This document shows, one piece after another, positions 60,791-64,000 of a DNA stretch of 64,000 nucleotides. Position numbers and translations under genes: made by a program. Positions within the stretch are counted from its first letter, which is position 1; each line of letters opens with the position of its first letter. The notes below the pieces were generated by a model. The model had not been told where the DNA came from, did not search any database, and was given only the letters and a program-made list of their open reading frames with translations. The stretch comes from G963662605 sp963662605. GTDB taxonomy: Bacteria > Bacteroidota > Ignavibacteria > Ignavibacteriales > Ignavibacteriaceae. Location of the stretch: contig OY759785.1 in assembly GCA_963662605.1 (NCBI GenBank), positions 2,790,001-2,854,000 on the forward strand. The letters run 5' to 3'.

Positions 60791-61823
60791 ATATACCGAA
60801 CGCTTCGTCATTTCGTTTCTGCTCATTGCACTGATCATTCTTGTTACTACTCTGGGATTGGTGATAATGAACAAGAAATACTTTGAGACCAAAATCCATT
60901 ATAAAGCTAAATTGGCCGACGCAAACGGATTATCCGTCTCAACGCCGATATACTTCAAGGGATTTAAGATTGGTGAAATAACCGACTTCCGGTTGACACC
61001 TGATAATTTTATTGAAGCCGATCTGGTTATTTACAAAGAATACAAAAACAAAATTGTTTATAATTCCGCATTATGGAAGGGCTTGAACCCGGTAACAAAC
61101 ACCGGCACAATTGAGTTTTTACAAGGCATAGGAACCAACTCGCTCTTGCCTGAAAACAGTACCCTTCCGGCTGTTGATGTACCTGAAGGACAGTACTTAT
61201 TGACCTCCAACAAAGTGAAAAAAGCCGGAGATCCTTTAAGCGTATTGATGGAAAATATGGAGTCGTTTACCGAGAATCTCACTGCCGATACAATTCAGAA
61301 CAAAGGCGCTATATTCCGCATGCTTAACAATTTAGCATCGGCATCAGAAGATTTGAAACAGGTTTCCGGAAAAGTAAACGAGCTAACGACAGCTCTGCTT
61401 AAGGATAAAAACCCGCACGACGGAGCTTTGTTCCGTCTTATCAATAACGGTGCGGATCTGACAGAAGAATTCAAATCCACAAATCAAATGCTCAAGAAGA
61501 CTCTCGCGAAGGCTGACACGTTGTTAACCGCTTATAAGAGTCCGGACGGCCTTGCAGTAAAGATGATTGATCCTAAAGGTGATTTATTCGTCAATCCGCT
61601 CAAACAAACCATCGCCGGCTTCAGTGCTATGGTTCCCCGGCTTGACTCGCTGACTACGTATATGAACTCAAAAGCGCCCAACATGACGGAAATACTCGAA
61701 GATATGAGGATTACCCTGAAACAGGCTCAGGCGACGTTTGATGCTTTAAATAAATTTTTGAGAATTGATGAGGGTCAGTTGAAGAATTTGAAACCCGCCG
61801 CAGGTGGTGATACGGCTAAATAA
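60774..61823 (+). CDS. mlaD: MCE-family lipid-binding protein (MlaD-like)
   Basis: Periplasmic or inner-membrane-anchored MCE protein, 349 residues. An N-terminal TM helix (VISFLLIALIILVTTLGLVI, about 11-30), the MCE domain (about 35-115, TPIYFKGFKIGEI), then a long helical region with coiled-coil character (about 140-330). The ATG at 60774 overlaps the ATPase end by 17 nt. It completes the permease-ATPase-MCE operon. Confidence 0.9.
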   Translation: MKLKFKYTERFVISFLLIALIILVTTLGLVIMNKKYFETKIHYKAKLADANGLSVSTPIYFKGFKIGEITDFRLTPDNFIEADLVIYKEYKNKIVYNSALWKGLNPVTNTGTIEFLQGIGTNSLLPENSTLPAVDVPEGQYLLTSNKVKKAGDPLSVLMENMESFTENLTADTIQNKGAIFRMLNNLASASEDLKQVSGKVNELTTALLKDKNPHDGALFRLINNGADLTEEFKSTNQMLKKTLAKADTLLTAYKSPDGLAVKMIDPKGDLFVNPLKQTIAGFSAMVPRLDSLTTYMNSKAPNMTEILEDMRITLKQAQATFDALNKFLRIDEGQLKNLKPAAGGDTAK

Positions 61824-61841
61824 AAGAGATTGGTACATGCA

Positions 61842-61923
61842 GATTTCCCAGCCCATCACTTTGCACAGCATCCTGAGGAAAGTCATGGGCTGGGAATCAA
61901 ATACAATATTAATTTGATTTTTT
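61842..61923. terminator. Inverted repeats and terminator between mlaD and glnS
   Basis: A long imperfect inverted repeat (61842-61862 with 61879-61898; GATTTCCCAGCCCAT versus ATGGGCTGGGAATC with one bulge and one mismatch) is followed by a smaller stem ATCAAAT/ATTTGAT (61896-61902 and 61912-61918) and a T-run on the plus strand. It should terminate the Mla transcript; the larger stem may also act on glnS from the other strand. Confidence 0.6.
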
Positions 61924-63600
61924 CTCGATCTTTGCCCATGAATCGCGCAAAGCAACCGTGCGGTTAAACACCGGTTTTTCCTTCGTCGAATCCTTATCCA
62001 CATTGAAATACCCCAATCTTTCGAACTGAAAATGTTCGCCGGGACGGGCATCAACAAGATGTGGTTCAACTTTAGCAGAAAGCACTTCTAAAGAATGTGG
62101 ATTTATAGAATCTTTCCAATCACCTTCTTTTTCAGAAGCCGGGTCCTCAACCGAGAATAATCTGTCATACAATCTGACTTCAATCTCTTTTGCCGCAGAA
62201 GCTGAAACCCAGTGAATCGTACCCTTTACTTTACGATTGCTTTTCTCGGAGCCGCTTTTCGTTTCAGGATCAAAGGTACAGTGAACTTCTTTTATCTCAC
62301 CCGTCGTATCATCCTTAATAACACTTTCGCATTTCACGATGTACGCGTAACGTAAGCGGACTTCCTTGCCCGGAGTCAGGCGGAAAAATTTGCTCGGAGG
62401 ATTCTCCATAAAATCATCCTGCTCGATATATAGTTCGCGGGTGAAAGTAACATTCCTCACGCCCATGGAGGCATCTTCGGGATTATTGATAGCTTCGAGT
62501 TCTTCGCTCTGCCCTTCCGGATAATTGGTAATCACAACCTTTAAAGGACGCAAAATCGCCATCACGCGCAGCGCTTTTTTATTCAAATCCTCGCGGACAC
62601 AATTTTCAAGTAATGCCACATCAATCGTGTTATCTCTTCTTGCCACGCCGATACGCTCAGCAAAATTGCGGATTGATTCAGGGGTGTACCCTCTTCTTCG
62701 CAAACCCGAAATGGTCGGCATCCGCGGATCATCCCATGCTTCAACTTTTTTCTCATTTACAAGCTGTAAAAGTTTGCGCTTGCTCATAACCGTATAGGAT
62801 AAATTCAAGCGTGCAAATTCGATTTGCTGCGGATGATAAATCTCAAGTTTTTCGATGAACCAGTCGTACAACGGACGATGATTTTCAAATTCGAGTGTAC
62901 AGATAGAGTGAGTTATTCCTTCGATTGAGTCACAAAGCCCATGTGCCCAGTCATACATCGGGTAAATGCACCAGTCATTTCCTGTCCGGTGATGCTCTGC
63001 TTTCAGAATTCTGTACATGATAGGGTCACGCATATTCAGATTCGGCGATGCCATATCAATTTTAGCGCGTAAGGTTTTTGAACCATCGGCAAATTCACCG
63101 TTTTTCATACGGACAAATAAGTCCAAATTTTCTTCTATCGAACGATTGCGGTAAGGATTGTCTTTTCCGGGTTCGGTCAACGTTCCGCGGTATGCACGGA
63201 TTTCGTCAGGAGTAGAGTCATCAACATAAGCGAGACCCTTTTTCACAAGCTGTATTGCCCAATCGTACAGCTGTCCGAAGTAATCGGAAGCATAGAACAT
63301 CCGGTCTTCCCAATCAAACCCTAACCAGCGTACATCTTCTTTAATCGAATCAACATACTCCACATCTTCTTTCGTGGGATTTGTATCATCAAAACGGAGG
63401 TTTGTTTTGCCTTTGTACTGCTGTGCCAAACCAAAGTTCAGACAAATAGACTTTGCGTGCCCGATATGCAAATAGCCATTCGGTTCCGGAGGGAAGCGGG
63501 TGTGTACCCTTCCTTCGTATTTGTTCGTCTTTAAATCATCTTCGATTATCTCGTTGATAAAATTCAACGGTCGTTCATTATTTTTTAATTCTTCTTCCAT
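61909..63600 (-). CDS. glnS: Glutaminyl-tRNA synthetase
   Basis: Class Ib synthetase of 563 residues charging tRNA-Gln directly. The HIGH motif appears in PEPNGYLHIGHAKS (about 38-51) and the KMSKS loop as VMSKRKLL (about 272-279). The C-terminal anticodon-binding beta barrels are complete. A dedicated GlnRS means this organism need not depend on transamidation. Confidence 0.97.
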   Translation of the reverse strand: MEEELKNNERPLNFINEIIEDDLKTNKYEGRVHTRFPPEPNGYLHIGHAKSICLNFGLAQQYKGKTNLRFDDTNPTKEDVEYVDSIKEDVRWLGFDWEDRMFYASDYFGQLYDWAIQLVKKGLAYVDDSTPDEIRAYRGTLTEPGKDNPYRNRSIEENLDLFVRMKNGEFADGSKTLRAKIDMASPNLNMRDPIMYRILKAEHHRTGNDWCIYPMYDWAHGLCDSIEGITHSICTLEFENHRPLYDWFIEKLEIYHPQQIEFARLNLSYTVMSKRKLLQLVNEKKVEAWDDPRMPTISGLRRRGYTPESIRNFAERIGVARRDNTIDVALLENCVREDLNKKALRVMAILRPLKVVITNYPEGQSEELEAINNPEDASMGVRNVTFTRELYIEQDDFMENPPSKFFRLTPGKEVRLRYAYIVKCESVIKDDTTGEIKEVHCTFDPETKSGSEKSNRKVKGTIHWVSASAAKEIEVRLYDRLFSVEDPASEKEGDWKDSINPHSLEVLSAKVEPHLVDARPGEHFQFERLGYFNVDKDSTKEKPVFNRTVALRDSWAKIEKKSN

Positions 63601-63635
63601 ACTGCTTCTAATGTTTATGTGAGCCGAAATCTAAT

Positions 63636-64000
63636 TTATTTTGTAATTGTTTGTGCTGCTTTGCGTACGCGTTTAACTGCTTCAGCCTGTCCGATGATAA
63701 CCACAATATCGTAAACTCCGGGGCCGCCGCCTACTCCGGAAACCGCCAGGCGCAGTGGATGGATAAGCTGTGCATGCTGAACCTGCAATTCCTCCGAAAC
63801 TTTGTTCAATGCCAGCTCATAGTCTTCCTTTGCAGGAGAAACCAATGCTTCGAAGTGATTCGCTAAAACTTCAAGATACTTACCTGATTCATCAGTCCAT
63901 CTTTTTTTAATTACCGCAGGATCGTAGCTCTCAGGTGCCGCAAAAAGATACGCACCGTTCTGCCAGATTTCCTGAATAAACGATACTCTCGGCAGCATAG
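63636..64000 (-). CDS. gltX: Glutamyl-tRNA synthetase, C-terminal part (5' end beyond window)
   Basis: About 121 codons visible, reading to TAA at 63636. The visible segment, with FIQEIWQNGAYLFAAPESYD near the window edge and the late HPLRLAVSG and VRKAAQTITK motifs, is the anticodon-binding domain of GltX. The catalytic part lies past the right edge. It is on the same strand as glnS and upstream of it with a 35-nt gap, so the two synthetases may be cotranscribed. Confidence 0.9.
   Translation of the reverse strand, partial: MLPRVSFIQEIWQNGAYLFAAPESYDPAVIKKRWTDESGKYLEVLANHFEALVSPAKEDYELALNKVSEELQVQHAQLIHPLRLAVSGVGGGPGVYDIVVIIGQAEAVKRVRKAAQTITK

Noticed and set aside
1..64000. CRISPR arrays, tRNA and rRNA genes
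   Set aside because: No regularly spaced repeats, no convincing T-loop/anticodon stems and no rRNA segments were seen on either strand.

Overview
This 64-kb window looks like a chromosome segment from a free-living member of the Bacteroidota/Ignavibacteriota/Chlorobi (FCB) group. The evidence is two secreted proteins with type A type-IX-secretion C-terminal sorting domains (NYPNP[YF]NPST ... GxYFYxL), an LruC-domain lipoprotein, and sigma70-like promoters of the TTGACA-17-TATATT kind. Lineage is inferred from protein style only; no 16S or tRNA gene was seen. Base composition is moderate, and the R-M island at 42.6-45.9 kb is more AT-rich by eye (not computed).

Region 1 (1-10.7 kb, minus strand) is a catabolic cluster. 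In transcription order it carries a GNAT-like protein, a thiolase-fold protein lacking the acylating cysteine, its DUF35 zinc-ribbon partner, a DUF2877 protein, FdrA, a DUF1116 protein, a metal-dependent cyclase-type hydrolase, and a three-subunit xanthine-dehydrogenase-family hydroxylase cut by the left edge. The FdrA/DUF1116/DUF2877 trio is the AllFGH-type carbamoyl-transfer set, so an N-containing, probably heterocyclic, substrate is likely. Region 2 (11-21 kb) holds a sorted esterase-like surface protein, glutamate synthase gltB-gltD, a small pilin-like membrane protein and rubrerythrin.

Region 3 (21-25 kb) is a divergent Phe/Tyr locus: pheA on the minus strand, and aroF, a chorismate synthase-chorismate mutase fusion and tyrA on the plus strand, preceded by a leader peptide rich in Phe/Tyr codons and an attenuator. 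Region 4 (25-35.4 kb) is accessory: an internally duplicated exported protein, small ORFs, an AbiE-type toxin-antitoxin pair with a palindromic operator, a fused homocysteine methyltransferase/methylenetetrahydrofolate reductase, an LruC lipoprotein and a sorted beta-helix protein. Dispersed short repeats lie in its intergenic gaps.

Region 5 (35.5-42.5 kb) is a complete nine-gene his operon (hisGDCBHAFI-E) behind a His-codon leader peptide and attenuator. Its HisB carries an eroded phosphatase domain. Region 6 (42.6-45.9 kb) is a three-gene island (ParB-like, probable nuclease, 5-methylcytosine methyltransferase) lying between the his and trp operons. Region 7 (45.9-53.5 kb) is a trp operon, trpE-G-D-C-F-aroF-B-A, behind a Trp-Trp-Trp leader and attenuator, with a second DAHP synthase inside it. 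The three leader peptides together show that this organism controls His, Trp and Phe/Tyr synthesis by ribosome-mediated attenuation, with one DAHP synthase under the aromatic leader and its paralogue under the Trp leader.

Region 8 (53.8-64 kb) has a membrane-anchored class-A-beta-lactamase-like hydrolase, an HtrA protease overlapping purB, a lipoprotein glutathione peroxidase, a D-2-hydroxyacid dehydrogenase, an Mla/MCE lipid-transport operon whose ATPase subunit has lost its canonical catalytic motifs, glnS, and the 3' end of gltX.
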